Shown: one piece after another, positions 30,172 through 40,997 of the stretch
Position numbering within the stretch: the stretch's first letter is position 1
Layout of the letters: each line of letters begins with the position of its first letter
Source of the DNA: Anolis sagrei
Taxonomy: Eukaryota > Chordata > Lepidosauria > Squamata > Anolidae
Assembly (NCBI RefSeq): GCF_037176765.1
Contig: NC_090024.1
Location: 59,812,861-59,876,860, forward strand
DNA length: 64,000 nt
Direction of reading: 5' to 3'
Program-made: the position numbers and the translations under genes
Notes under the pieces: generated by a model
Told to the model about the DNA's origin: nothing
Database searches by the model: none
What the model saw: the letters and a program-made list of their open reading frames with translations, nothing else

Positions 30172-31505
30172 TTACTAGCTTGAGTACTCAGCATTGCCCA
30201 GATTATTTGAAAAAGTCATTTTTAATTGTGCAAAATGCATAAGTTTACTGGTGAACTACAACTCACATCATGCCAGGTTAACCCCAAAAAACTCTATCAG
30301 TACTTAAAGTTTGTTATGTTGGGCAAGTTTGCTCTAGATGCATCATGGGTGGGGTTCAGTGTTCTCTCTGGCTGTAGAGTAAACTACAACTCCCACTATG
30401 GTGAGTCAGTCATCTCAAACCCCACTGGTAGGTTGAGTTGGCCATATGGGTTCTGTGTGCCAAGTTTGGTCCAGGTCCATCATCAGTGGAGGTCACGGTT
30501 TCTTTGGATGTTGTTGAACTACAACTCCCAGAAAGGAAGGTCAGTTCCCCCCAAACCCCTCCAGAATTCAAATTTTGGCATATCAGGGATGTGTGCCAAG
30601 TTTGATCCAGATCCATTGGTGTTTGGGTTCACAGTGTTCTCTGGATGTAGGTGAACTACAATTCCCTCAAATTAAGATGAATTTCCCCCCAAGACCTCCA
30701 ATATTTTTTGCTGATCTTGGGGGCTCTCCATTCCAAGTTTGGTCCAATTCCATCTTTGGTGGAGTTCAAAGTGTTAATTGATTGCAGGTGAACTATAAAT
30801 CTCAGTACCTTCAATTCCAAAATGTCCAGGCCAATTCCCCTCAGAACCCACCAGTATTCAAATTTGGGCATATCCGGTACACATGTGATGTTTGGTCCAG
30901 ATCCATCATTTTTTGCGTTCATAGTCCGCTCTGAATGTAGGTGAACTGCAACTCCTATAAATCCCTCCAAAAACTTCCAGTATTTTTGTTGATCATGGGG
31001 GTTGTGTGCCAAGTTAGTTCCAAGTCCATCGTGGGTGGAGTTCAGAGTGCACTTAGATTACAGGTGAACTATGCCTCCCAGTACCTATAACATGGTGAAT
31101 TCACCCCAAACTTCTCTAGTGTGTTCGGTTGTTGATCACATCCTGTTTGCTAAATTATAGGAAATTATAGGAAAAGTTTAAGGGAGAGGCAGTGGGTGGG
31201 GTCATGCAAATTCCACACCAATGGAGAAAAACACTGGGATGTCTGTGGTGAAGGAAACATATAAAATCCAGGATGACATCGTCCCCTTATGAAAGCCTTA
31301 ACTTGGGTGGTGGGTAGTATGGTGTTTGTGGAGGACATTGGCAGATCTCTTGTACATGTTCATGGCACTCACTATAACCTGCAATGTGATTGGAGGGAGG
31401 GCCATTGGTTTTCTCCTGAGTAGTGGGAGCTATAGCTGTTTGTGGAAGCAGGAACTTGTCTGTGTAAGTAGACACACACATACATGTTTTCACTTTTATT
31501 ATGTG

Positions 31506-31508
<3 letters not shown>
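30172..31508 (+). mobile_element. Unclassified element built of ~120-bp internal repeats
   Basis: Starts TACTAGCTTGAGTACTCAGC and ends CACTTTTATTATGTGGATAG, like the ends of the repeat at 20660. Inside, a unit recurs about seven times: CCAAGTTTGGTCCA-like text, CATC.T.GGTGG.GTTCA, then a GTAGGTGAACTACAACTCCC-like block. Examples of the last block lie near 30246, 30369, 30519, 30648, 30786, 30940 and 31062. Frames through it give repeated VPSLVQVH and SGCR but look non-coding. Confidence 0.65.

Positions 31509-31578
<70 letters not shown>
31509..31578. repeat. (GACA)n(GATA)n microsatellite
   Basis: About seven GACA units followed by about ten GATA units, at the end of the element 30172-31508. 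Confidence 0.97.
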
Positions 31579-31904
31579 GTGAAGTCTCACACAGCAGAAA
31601 ACAAATGGACCCTTATACAGCTTAAATGCCAATTGGCACATGATTGAGCAGATACTATGAAAAAAATAACTGGGGAAAAGTGTTATGCAACCCTTCTTGC
31701 AATCTGCCAGTTTGAAATGGAGAGAAACAGAAGTTGGTTTATGGTGGCCTCTGTATCTTTCATGCTGAGGGAATTGTCTTCACTCCTACTTTTGGTTTCA
31801 CACCTGACAGCTATCTTGTTGGCGGCATGGATTGAGGATTTGGAGCTGTGCCACTCTATATCCCAACTCTCTTCTTGTTCTAGAACTCTGCCTCCCAAAT
31901 GTTC

Positions 31905-32012
31905 TTTCTCACATATCTCCCTAAAAACAAGACCAAGTCTTATAGTAATTTTTGCTCCAAAAGACGCATAAAGGTTTATTTTTTCAGGGTTTGTCTTATT
32001 TTTTCCATGTTC
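31905..32012. mobile_element. Short DNA repeat, relative of 5972
   Basis: CCCTAAAAACAAGACCAAGT then CTTATAGTAATTTTTGCTCC and TTTTTTCAGGGTTTGTCTTA. Matches the recurring AAATAAGAC / GTCTTATTTT repeat. Confidence 0.5.
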
Positions 32013-32153
32013 AACAATGTACGTTCATTCAAATGCAGTCATGTCATTTTCTTCTGGAACATCATTATAATATTCTGTCAATAGCTTAATTTATATTTAA
32101 TTAAATATTAATATTATTTTATAATTAAATATTATGAAATTGAAACGGATGTA

Positions 32154-32751
32154 TGAGGGCTATCCGGAAAGTCAGGTTACAAGATTTTTTCAAAAATACA
32201 AAGAATTAATATAATTTAATAAAACTTACATAGATTGTAGCATAGGCATTACATTATTTTTCCACATCATCACCATTCAGTTCAATACATTTTGTCATCT
32301 ATGCAATAAGTTTTTTATGCCTGTGTCATAGAAGTCTCCCGCCATCTTTTCCAGCCAGTTCATCACTTCCAAATTTCACCTCGTTTCATCAGAAAAATGT
32401 GTTTTATCCAGTGTTCCGTCAATTTAGTGAACAGATGATCATCACTGGGTGCAAGATCAGGGCTGTGAGAGGGGTGGCTTAAAACATCCCAACCAAATGA
32501 AGTCAACAACTCTTGTGTTGCATGAGCAGTGTGCAGATGTGCATTGTCATGAAGGAGACAGACAGAAGGTAAACTGAATGAAGACGCTCATCTAACCTTC
32601 ACCACAATGCCAGTTGATGAGCTACTGATGACTGGCACTGCTCGTTTGCTTCTGCTGGCTTCCCACTACACAGCAGTGATATCAACTTCCCCTGCGAAAA
32701 TTCCCTGCGAGAGCTATATGCCTTGTAACCTTACTTTCTGGGCAACCCTTG
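32154..32751 (-). mobile_element. mariner-type transposon, internally deleted
   Basis: Inverted ends TGAGGGCTATCCGGAAAGTC and, on the other strand, CAAGGGTTGCCCAGAAAGTA, both ending AGGTTAC, with TA on each side (32152-32153, 32752-32753). The - strand retains transposase text LLHDNAHLHTAHATQELL and SFGWDVLSHPSHSPDLAPSD then DHLF. This is the second and third catalytic-Asp region of mariner transposases. The N-terminal part is missing and stops follow, so it is non-autonomous. It is about 600 bp where a full mariner is about 1.3 kb. Confidence 0.85.
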
Positions 32752-32794
32752 TACTACTGATAAATGTGGCTGTCTGGCTGACAGTCTTTACTGG

Positions 32795-32890
32795 GGCTTA
32801 TTTGAGGGGTAGGGCTTATATTACAGTCATCCTAAAAATAGTGCTAGGGCTTATTTTCTGGTTAGGGCTTATTTTGGGGGAAACAAGGTA
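32795..32890. mobile_element. Short DNA repeat, relative of 5972 in reverse
   Basis: GGGGCTTATTTGAGGGGTAG, GGGCTTATTTTCTGG and GGGCTTATTTTGGGGGAAAC then AAGGTA. The reverse form of the AAATAAG repeat, directly after the mariner element. Confidence 0.5.
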
Positions 32891-33565
32891 GGATTAGGCA
32901 AAATCCAGGTCCCACAATCTTTCAAAGTACAACAGTTAGTCACATATTTGGGACACGTGAGAAGGGATATGTATGTGCATGCAGTTACAAGTTTAGATCC
33001 GTATTGATTCAGCAACTCTTGCTTACTTTTTGAAACTCTGCAAATAGTTTACTATATGCATGTTGATTTTTTTTCTCATGCCTGGTGGCTGTATTTCCAG
33101 GATGGCAGGTGAATACCTACTCTGGAGATGTGTTTGATATGTGTGTGTGTCAAAATCTGTTTGTTTGTACCACAAAGGCTGGTACTAGGTGAAGGATTGG
33201 CCCTTTGTGATGTCCCTGGAAAAGAAAGGTGACATGTCTCAGGAGACCCGAGAGAGGAAGCAAAAAGCCACAAAGAGCTTCAAAACAGGAGAGGGGAGAA
33301 GGAGATGGAAAGAAAAAGACAAAAAGAAGGGAAAGACAGGAATGAAGAAAGAAGGAAAAGGGATGAGGGGAAGGTACAAGAAAGCTGGGGCGGGGAGAGC
33401 AGTACCCCCTCCAACATCCAAATAATGGTGGGTCTATATATACTAGTATACGCATAAATCAGTCTTACATTGAACCAAGTCATTGGATCCCCAGCCCTAC
33501 TAACCTGAGCAAGACTATTGTTGACCAGAACACATGGAGGTTTGATTCATAGGGTTGCCGTAAAT

Positions 33566-34115
33566 TAGTGGTTCCCAACCCGTGGACTATCACTGGTCTT
33601 GTTGTTGTTCATTCATTCAGTCGTTTCCGACTCTTTGTGACTTCATGGACCAGTCCACACCAGAGCTCCCTGTCGGCCATCACCACGCCCAGGTCCTTCA
33701 AGGTCAATCCAGTCACTTCCATGATGCCATCCATCCATCTTGCGCTTGGTCGGCCCCTCTTCCTTTTTCCTTCCATTTTCATTCAGTGGTCTACAAGAAC
33801 TAAAATATGATCTGTGGCCTCACCTTTACTACACCGTTGCAATGAGAACGACTGATTTTGCAAAACCCTCTTACAGTGCCGAGGTTTATTAAATATGGTT
33901 TTCTGTGGGCTGGCAGAAGGCGACTACTGGATGGCATATATTCTATATTAGAAACTAGGGCTGATTTGGTCTATCCAATGCAATTTTCTGAACTGGCACC
34001 CCAAATAATCAAACCAAATCTAAAGTTGACCAAAAACTGATTTGTAACCCTTTTGGTACTAATGCTGAGAGTGGTCCCTGGTCAAAAAAAAAAAAAAAAA
34101 GCTTGGGAACCACTG
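33566..34115. mobile_element. hAT-type element with nested Bov-B
   Basis: Ends TAGTGGTTCCCAACCC and CTTGGGAACCACTG with 8-bp duplications CCGTAAAT / CCATAAAT (33558-33565, 34116-34123; one mismatch). Interior shared with 14880 and 37711. It is split at 33600-33783 by Bov-B. An A-run lies at 34085-34100. Confidence 0.85.
33600..33783 (-). mobile_element. Bov-B LINE, 3' end
   Basis: The - strand matches the end of the Bov-B at 18812-19815 (KRKRGRPSARWMDG-like text, and GAATGAACAACAACAA). CACTGGTCT / CAGTGGTCT at 33591-33599 and 33784-33792 form the target duplication within the hAT element. It is therefore younger than the hAT copy. Confidence 0.9.
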
Positions 34116-34139
34116 CCATAAATAGAAGCTGACTTGACA

Positions 34140-35770
34140 ACAAACAGACCGGCGGGTGGGGGTCCGCGATGGGCCGCCTATCAGTAGTTGGGGCAGCCTC
34201 ACCCGCCCCGGCCAAAAGCAGGCCCACTGAAGAGGCCTGTGGAGGTTGAGGTCTTGCGGGGGACGGCGCCACCTGCAGGCCAGTTCCTAGCCCCGAGGTC
34301 GGTAAGGCCGGGGCCGAGGGGGCCGCTGCCACCGAAAACGGCACTGGGGCCGGTACAAAGATGAGCTGGCCTGACGGTGCCATTTGCCAGAAGCCCTGCG
34401 GGGGCGCGACTCTCGGTTCCTGTCCCCTCCGGGACCGATGGGAACGTCTCCGGCGCCTCGACGGGGGCGATGAGGAGGAGGAGGAGGAGGAGGAGGAGGA
34501 GGAAGTTGCAGAGGAGGAGGAGGAGGATGACCTGGAGCGCCTGCTGCCTCTCGGAGAGGCTCGGTACCGGCGACGCCGGGAGCCTCTGCTCCTCCGCGAT
34601 GGAGACCTGGAACGCCTGGGCCGCTTACTGGGGCGGCGAGACCCCCGGCCCCCTTGCCGCCGATCGTGGAGCTCAGCCGCAGCCGAAGGCCCGATGGAGC
34701 TCGGCATGCCTGCCGAGTAGTCAGCTGGTTCCTCCTCCCGGGCCCGAGGGAGCTCGGAGATCGCCGGCCTCGGGGAGGCTATAGCCAGGCCCACATCAAT
34801 TGGGAGAGTGGGCGGGCCGTTGAAAAGCCCTCCGAAAGCGCCGCTTCCGGAGGGAACAGGCTCCATGGGCGGCGTTGTGGGAGGGGCTACAGGAGGAGGT
34901 CTTTCTTGCCTGGGCTCCGCCTCTTGTCCTCCCTCGGGCCCGGGGGAGGACAGGGTCGGCATGGCTGGAGTCAGCGAGGTCTCTGGAAGCTGGCTCTCCG
35001 GTCTCGAAGAGGAGGTCCTGACCGGAGTCACCTCCACCGGCTCGAGACACAAGGTAGGTGCTTGTAGAGGCCGATCTGGCTGGTCTCGCTGCTCCGCCAT
35101 TACAGGGGGCGGAGCTAGAGCGGCCGAAGAAGAAAGAGCGCTTCCCGCCCTTTTTGAGGCCGCTTTTTTCCCGGCCGATGTGCCGCGGCCATCTTGGGAG
35201 GCCTTATCCCTAGGCCTTTTAGCCTTCTTCTTGGCCAGGTTTCCAGCCTTTTCCAGAAACGGCAAGGTATTTAGCACTGGGGACGCCTGCTGTGCCGGTG
35301 GTGTGGGCGGGAGCAGGGCCCTCTCGTATAAAGCCGCTTTAAGTCTAAGCTCGCGGCTTTTTCTAGTCTGCGGCGTGAAGGCCATGCAGATCGAGCAGGC
35401 CTGGGTGAGGTGCCCCTCTCCCAGGCAGGCTAAGCACATAGAATGCCCATCCGTATTCGGATATAAGTTAGGGCAAGCGGAGCACCGTTTGAACGAGGTA
35501 GTCGCCATAAGCTTAGCCTCAAGTTCGAAGTCAAACAGTCCGGGTCAATCGACGGCAAACGGGGTCCAAATCACAATCCAAAAATCTTAGTCAAACAGTC
35601 CTGATCAAAGTCCAATATTGTCAAATAAGCAGAGAAAGCTCGCACGGAGAAAGAAGGTTCTCAAGCTGCCAACAGGAGCGCGGAAAAGAGAACTGCTGGC
35701 TAGCCCCGCCCACGGGCTACTTATACTCGGGGGAGGGTGGGCGGGCCTAGCTGGGGTCTAAATTGTTAGT
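34140..35770 (-). mobile_element. DIRS-like retroelement fossil (ORF1 part)
   Basis: A GC-rich block, unlike its AT-rich surroundings, with the ORF1 (Gag-like) part of a tyrosine-recombinase retrotransposon on the - strand. Near the N-terminus is a Cys/His cluster (CSACPNLYPNTDGH, CLACLGEGHLTQACSIC) typical of vertebrate DIRS ORF1 and LAP2-alpha-like proteins. Arg/Ser-rich and poly-Ser parts follow in the middle. The leader region is at 35510-35770. The recombinase and reverse-transcriptase parts are absent, so it is a broken remnant. It is fairly young, judged by the preserved GC content. Its left edge lies just after a hAT element. Family assignment is by recognition only. Confidence 0.55.
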
Positions 35771-36059
35771 TTTCTTTCTAGAAGGTTCCGAAAGCTGTTC
35801 CACGCATGCGTGTAAATACCAAATGTACGATTCACAGTGACTACGACAGGAAAATAATAAAATAGCCATATCTACTACATCTTGCCTGGAGAATGGCAAG
35901 ATGCCTCCTTGCTGTAGCAGAACAAAAGAAGAAGAGACCCAGAAAATGGAGACAGGCTGCATGGCCCACCCAGGGCAATAAAAGTACCCGTAAAGAGGAA
36001 GTAATGTTTTCCCTGAAGAGATCACATTCCTAAGTATTCAAAGGAGGTGGACATAGTGG

Positions 36060-36240
36060 CATGCAGGATGAGTAAAACAACAGCAACAAAACTTTATTTA
36101 TATACCACCCTATCTCCCCTTCTAAGCCCCTTCTTGAGACAGACGTGCAAAGGGAACATCTCCTCATTCTAATCTATCTAGGCTAACTACTCATTGAGGG
36201 CTGGAGACTTGTGCAATCAGGGATGAAACCCAACAATCAA
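36060..36240 (-). mobile_element. L2-like LINE tail, degraded
   Basis: ACTTTATTTATATACCACCC and CTTGAGACAGACGTGCAAAG resemble the reverse of the LINE tail family. Weak. Confidence 0.35.
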
Positions 36241-36394
36241 GACATTTCACACTAATTTCTACTGACACTGGAAAATCAACATAGAAGGGATGGCCAGTTC
36301 TGTAGATAAACTAACCTGGAGTTCTATAATTTTTAATTAGTATGATGGATGGATTATGGATTTATGAATTGACGAACGTTGACCACAAGATGAT

Positions 36395-36572
36395 TTTATT
36401 GCTGCTGTTGTTTTAATTTGACTGTTTTAGTTATACCTGTCGTCGTTATATTGTAAATTGTATTTTGTATGTTGTGAATTGTTGGGCATCGAATTGTGCC
36501 TTTTGTAAGCCGCCCTGAGTCCCCCCTAGGGGGTTGAGAAGGGCGGGGTAGAAGCACTCCAAATAATAAATA
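36395..36572 (+). mobile_element. L2-like LINE 3' tail fragment
   Basis: TTTTGTAAGCCGCCCTGAGT, GGGTTGAGAAGGGCGGGGTA and a final CAAATAATAAAT. This is the clearest + strand copy of the tail seen at 9124, 20520 and 45645. Confidence 0.65.
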
Positions 36573-36599
36573 TTTTTAGAGCTCTTTGCTATCTGTTAT

Positions 36600-36990
36600 A
36601 ATATACTTGCCTTGGTTACATCTCATTTGGAGTCCTGTCTCACGTTTTATGTGGGCATACCCTAGGAAGTTATTTCGAAGTTTCACTGGACCCAGAACAA
36701 TGTTGCCAGGCTGTTGATTAGGGCTGGTTTCAGGAATCGTAAGACTCTTCTGTTGAAATATCTTTATTATTTAAAGCCCTACACAGCTTGGGTCAAGATT
36801 ATCTGAAAGTCCATACCTCCTGCTACAAACCAGTATGAGCTTTAAGATATCCAAGGGCTCTTTTATAATGTTTTAATTCTTTAAAAAAAAAAACTTTTCT
36901 ACATCAGCGTCAGTTTTGCTCTCTTCACATTTTTGTAAGCTGCCCGGAAGTCCAATTAAAGAGAAAGATGGGATATTAATTCAATATATC
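36600..36990 (+). mobile_element. L2-like LINE fragment
   Basis: Broken frames give FKALHSLGQDYLKVHTSCYK and ALRYPRALL, resembling the L2-type RT end (KALHGLAPDYL...). Then TTTTGTAAGCTGCCCGGAAG and GATGGGATATTAATTCAAT form a tail. Confidence 0.55.
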
Positions 36991-37555
36991 AGTTTTTAAA
37001 AATAAATTCAAACTCCCTTAGCAGTCCACAATTGATCCTGTGAATTTGGAAATTTCCCATTCCATTGAAGGCTGAGCCGTCCTAGATCAATGCATACAAG
37101 AACCTATTAAATTAAAGTTGTATTTCTTCAATGTCTCTCATAGCTCCAGACATAATTATCTTGGATAAGCTATAAAAGGTTTGCTTAGATTTAGCACTTG
37201 GTAGTGTGTTTAATCACTCAGCAAATGCTGTCATATTGCTGTTTTACAATTACTTGAACTTGCTGCTATGAGAATAGGCACCTTTGAAATACTGACAATG
37301 ATATATTTGCAGAACATAAAACTTAGCAGCATGAGGTTTGCTGCAGTTCTACTGGGGAAAAGCCCATCGTAGAGCCTTGTATTTAACAGAATGAAGTCAT
37401 ATCCCTCACCCTACAGTAACTTGTTTGCATCATGTTGGTAAAGTACAATAGTACCAAATATCAGGTGCAGATATGCAGCATAATAGTAATCACCCAGTCA
37501 TTATTGTGGGGGATGTTAGAATGTTATTGTATGGATGCTAGAACATACATCTCAG
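36991..37555. other. Intergenic, no recognised element
   Basis: AT-rich, nothing assigned. Confidence 0.4.
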
Positions 37556-37640
37556 GGTGCATCCACACTGTAAAATTTGTGCAGTTTGAAACCACTTTAA
37601 TTGCCATGGATCAGTGCAATGGTATCAGCCAGAGAGTTTA
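37556..37640. mobile_element. Fragment of a palindromic MITE
   Basis: AGGGTGCATCCACACTGTAA and CAGTTTGAAACCACTTTAAT then TGCCATGGATCAGTGCAATG. Same family as the MITE split by the Penelope element at 60344 and as 52037-52090. Confidence 0.6.
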
Positions 37641-37710
37641 ATACCCGAACTCTATTGTTACCATGTAGATTTTGTTTTCTTTTATGTCCGCAAATTATGT
37701 AGGTTTACAG

Positions 37711-38157
37711 CATTGGTTCCCAACCTGTGGTGTGTGGACCACCAGTGGTGCGCAAGAACAAAAATATGGTCTGTGGCCTCAACATTACTACACCATTGCC
37801 TTCAAACCACATGGCAACAGGAGTGACTGGTCTCACGAAACCCTGTTATAGTGCCGAGGCGACAGGGATGTTGTGAGGCTGACTACCCACGAAAGTTTAC
37901 TGCTATCATATCAGCTCTAAATTATTAAATATGGTTTTCTATGGGAGAGCAGATAGCGACTACTGGATGGCATATGTTCTGTATCAGAAACTAGAGCTGG
38001 TGTTGTCTATCCAATGCAATTTTCTGAATCAGCATCCCAAATAACCAAACCGAATCTAAAGATGACTAAAAACTAATTCGTAACCCTTTTGGTACTCATG
38101 TTGGAGACTGGTCTCTGGTCAAAGTGGTCCCTGGTCAAAAAAGGTTTAGAACTACTG
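37711..38157. mobile_element. hAT-type element, complete
   Basis: 447 bp between exact 8-bp duplications GTTTACAG (37703-37710, 38158-38165). Ends CATTGGTTCCCAACCTGTGG and TTTAGAACTACTG are inverted repeats with mismatches. It is the best complete copy of the family at 14880 and 33566. No transposase. Confidence 0.9.
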
Positions 38158-38263
38158 GTTTACAGGCATTAAACAATGCTTAGATCTCTTGCTAATTAAA
38201 ACTATTTTTCTTTCCTAATTACAAAAAACAAGTAGGTTAAAGAGTCTGTAAAATTCCGTCGAG

Positions 38264-38305
38264 TTACAAATGCTCATGCAGTGTAACAAATGCTCATGCA
38301 GTGTA
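38264..38305. repeat. 21-bp tandem duplication
   Basis: Two copies of ACAAATGCTCATGCAGTGTA side by side. Confidence 0.9.
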
Positions 38306-38623
38306 ACAGTACCAATATAGTGAGTCTATTTAACTTTGCTAATATGTTTGAATAATGGCAATCATTATCCCACATCTATCCCCATGCAGTTTGCATAATG
38401 CTACAGTCAAGAGCTTTTATAACAGCCTTATTTGGAGTGCGAGTGGGGAGAATGAAGCTCAAAATAATAATCTGTGCCACATGGTGCACAGTATTTCATC
38501 TCAGAAAATTCATTGGAAGTGTGATATGGAATTATTGTTTCCCAAAACTGTATCTGAATTCCATCTCTTGGCCATGAAGGGGAAAAATCAGTTTCTTCTT
38601 TTTGCCTTGTCCTTGTTGCTTTT

Positions 38624-39645
38624 TTTAACCAATAATTTTATTGTAATTTTCAAATGGGCAAATTTACATAAAATGGGGGTAGTAACATTTGAGGTGAGTT
38701 GTGGGAAGAAGGGGAGGGGGTGGATTAAGAAGTGGTGGGGAGGGGGGTCTGGAGAGTTAGAATATGGAAGGGGTAGGTAAAAAAAGGGGGTAATGGGGTT
38801 GGGGAGGGAATTTGTACTTCCATTTTTCTCTATAGTTGTATTATAAGTTGGGTATTGTCCATTATTTTGGTTCTGCTTCCTTCTTTCCCTGTGATGGTAT
38901 CTTCTGTCTTCTGTTTTCTTCTTTTTAGATTAATATTTTAATTTTATTTTCCTTCAGCCATTCTGTGAAAGGAATCCAGTCTGTTGTTTTGATATATCTG
39001 CCTTGTGATTTAGAAACTAGTGAAGGTAATTTGTCCATACTCATCATCTCTAACATTTTCTCTATCCAGTCTTCTTTTGATGGTATATCCTTTTGTCTCC
39101 ATACTCGAGCATACAACAACCTTGCCGCTGTGGTAACATATGTAAAAAGTTTATCTTTGTGTTCCATTCTGTATTCATCATCCCTAGTAAAAAAATATTC
39201 AGGGTGCATTGGGAACTTTTCCTTCAATATTTTTTGGCATAATTAATGAATTTATTTCCAGAAGCCTCTTGCTTTCTCACATGACCACCACATGTTATGG
39301 AAAGTTCCTTCCTGTTTCTTGCACTTCCAGCAATTCTGGTTGTAGTCTTTAGCAAATTTGCAATTTTCTTAGGGGTCATGTACCATTGGTACATCATTTG
39401 TAGCCAATTCTCTTTCAAATAGTAGGTGTAGGCATATTTTGATTTTTTGTTCCACATTAATTCCCATTCATCAAGGATTATTGTCCTTCCTATATTTCTT
39501 GCCCATTTAGTCATACAGTCTTTTATCTGTTCTTTTTCTGTACTACACCCTAGGAGTAACCTGTAAATTTTTGCGTTGGTTTTCTTCCAGTTTATTAAAA
39601 GTTTATCCCAATTGGTTGTCTTTTCTTCAAATCCTGTTTTACTGT
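38624..39645 (-). mobile_element. 5'-truncated L1 LINE
   Basis: A 1022-bp insertion with the exact 19-bp target duplication CCTTGTCCTTGTTGCTTTT at 38605-38623 and 39646-39664. The - strand encodes L1 ORF2 C-terminal text: NIGRTIILDEWELMWNKKSK, QWYMTPKKIANLLK, then after frame changes FTYVTTAARLLYARVWRQKD and IPSKEDWIEKMLEMMSMDKL. A G/C-skewed 3' UTR and a short T-run (poly(A) on the - strand) follow. It is dead, but the duplication is perfect, so it is fairly recent. Confidence 0.93.
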
Positions 39646-39676
39646 CCTTGTCCTTGTTGCTTTTAATAGAACTGGG

Positions 39677-39708
39677 ATGGACGGACGGACGGACGGAAGG
39701 AAGGAAGG
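39677..39708. repeat. (GGAC)n(GGAA)n microsatellite
   Basis: About four GGAC and three GGAA units beside the L1 duplication. Confidence 0.9.
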
Positions 39709-40371
39709 AAGTGGTGCTAAGGTTTAACTAATTGGGTTGCCTGCTTTGGCTGAGTAATACCAAGCTTCAAAAAAGGTGTTTCAATATTTTCATTTTTAAA
39801 ATGTGTTTTGGACTAACAAAAATGAAGAAGGAATTTCCCAACCATCAAGCAGTCATTCATAAATCCTGATTCAAACTACGTATTAAAACTAGATAGTAAA
39901 ATACAAGAGATAAATTGCTACATCAAGATCTAATATGCAATTGCTCCTATACTGTATACTGAAATCGTTCTAACAGAAATGTGCACTATCCAAGGTAGAG
40001 CGATACTAACACTGCATTCATTTACTTTCTGTTTAGACAACTTAACAGATCAGTCTGGCCAGAGTTTAAAGAATGGAGGAATTGTGAATTTAAATAGACC
40101 TTCCCAATATTAATTCTAATTTAATATTAATAATTAAACCAGAACCCTTGAGATGTTGTTGGAGTATAGTTTTCACAATCCTGTACCTATAACTGACTAG
40201 GGCTGGTGGTGGTACAGATTGACATCTGGAGATCACATCATCCTTACACCTGATCTAGATAGATATTGGATAAAGCTGAAAACAGATCTGTAACATATAG
40301 ACAAAGAAATGGTCTTCTCCATCCCTTTGCCCCCTCTACCTTTCCAAACAACACAGGCAAGGGAAAACTTT

Positions 40372-40440
40372 GGCCCTCTGGGTAGGAATTTTGGGAGTTG
40401 AAGTCCAAAACACCTGGGAGGCCGAGGTTTGCCTATGCCT
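40372..40440. mobile_element. Half of a palindromic hAT-type MITE
   Basis: GAATTTTGGGAGTTGAAGTC, CAAAACACCTGGGAGGCC and TTTGCCTATGCCTG match one arm of the MITE at 5311-5486; the other arm is missing. Confidence 0.75.
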
Positions 40441-40991
40441 GTATATAGCTTAAACCAGATCCCATCATAAAGTTGGCCTTCAGACCCACCAGCTTCAAGA
40501 ATATTCATGACTATGTTAAGGAACTAAACACTGAAGAATACTTGTTAGTGTGGATGCTGCACATAATATGTATGTCTTGGTTTATGGCTGAATGTTCCTA
40601 GATGCATGCATTCACATTTAATTTTAATACTTCTATTAAATACTAATTACATTTTAATGCACTGTACAAAAGAAAAACCTATCTGATGTACAGACAGTTG
40701 CTACCGAGGTTGCATATTGGAAAACACTTAATCATACTACAGTAAATAGCCAAAAGATATAAAATGTTTAGTGTCAAGAAAAGATGAGATTCTGGGGGAA
40801 ACATGTACTTCATCGGTAAAATAGCTATTAATTTTAAAGCATGTGATCTTTATATGTATTCTTTCTTCTACTCCCACTACAAGTCACTACTGACTGGTAC
40901 AGATGGAAAAAGAGAATAGTGGATACATCTAGTTGATGTTACTGGTGGTCAATTAATCTGTATTACACTTTAAAACAGTAAACTACTTCAT

Positions 40992-40997
40992 TTTATT
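40992..40997 (-). promoter_or_regulatory. Candidate distal polyadenylation signal of CABLES1
   Basis: AATAAA on the - strand, about 1.5 kb after the CABLES1 stop. The stretch between (40998-42507) holds no recognised transposon, which fits a long 3' UTR. Not proven. Confidence 0.3.

Noticed and set aside
31509-31578. CRISPR-like regular repeats
   Set aside because: Simple four-base microsatellite with no spacers.
33150-33483. Overlapping frames on both strands
   Set aside because: Low-complexity A/G-rich sequence with no family text or splice context.
34361-35590. + strand frames of 119-260 codons
   Set aside because: Antisense shadows of the GC-rich DIRS-like ORF1 fossil.
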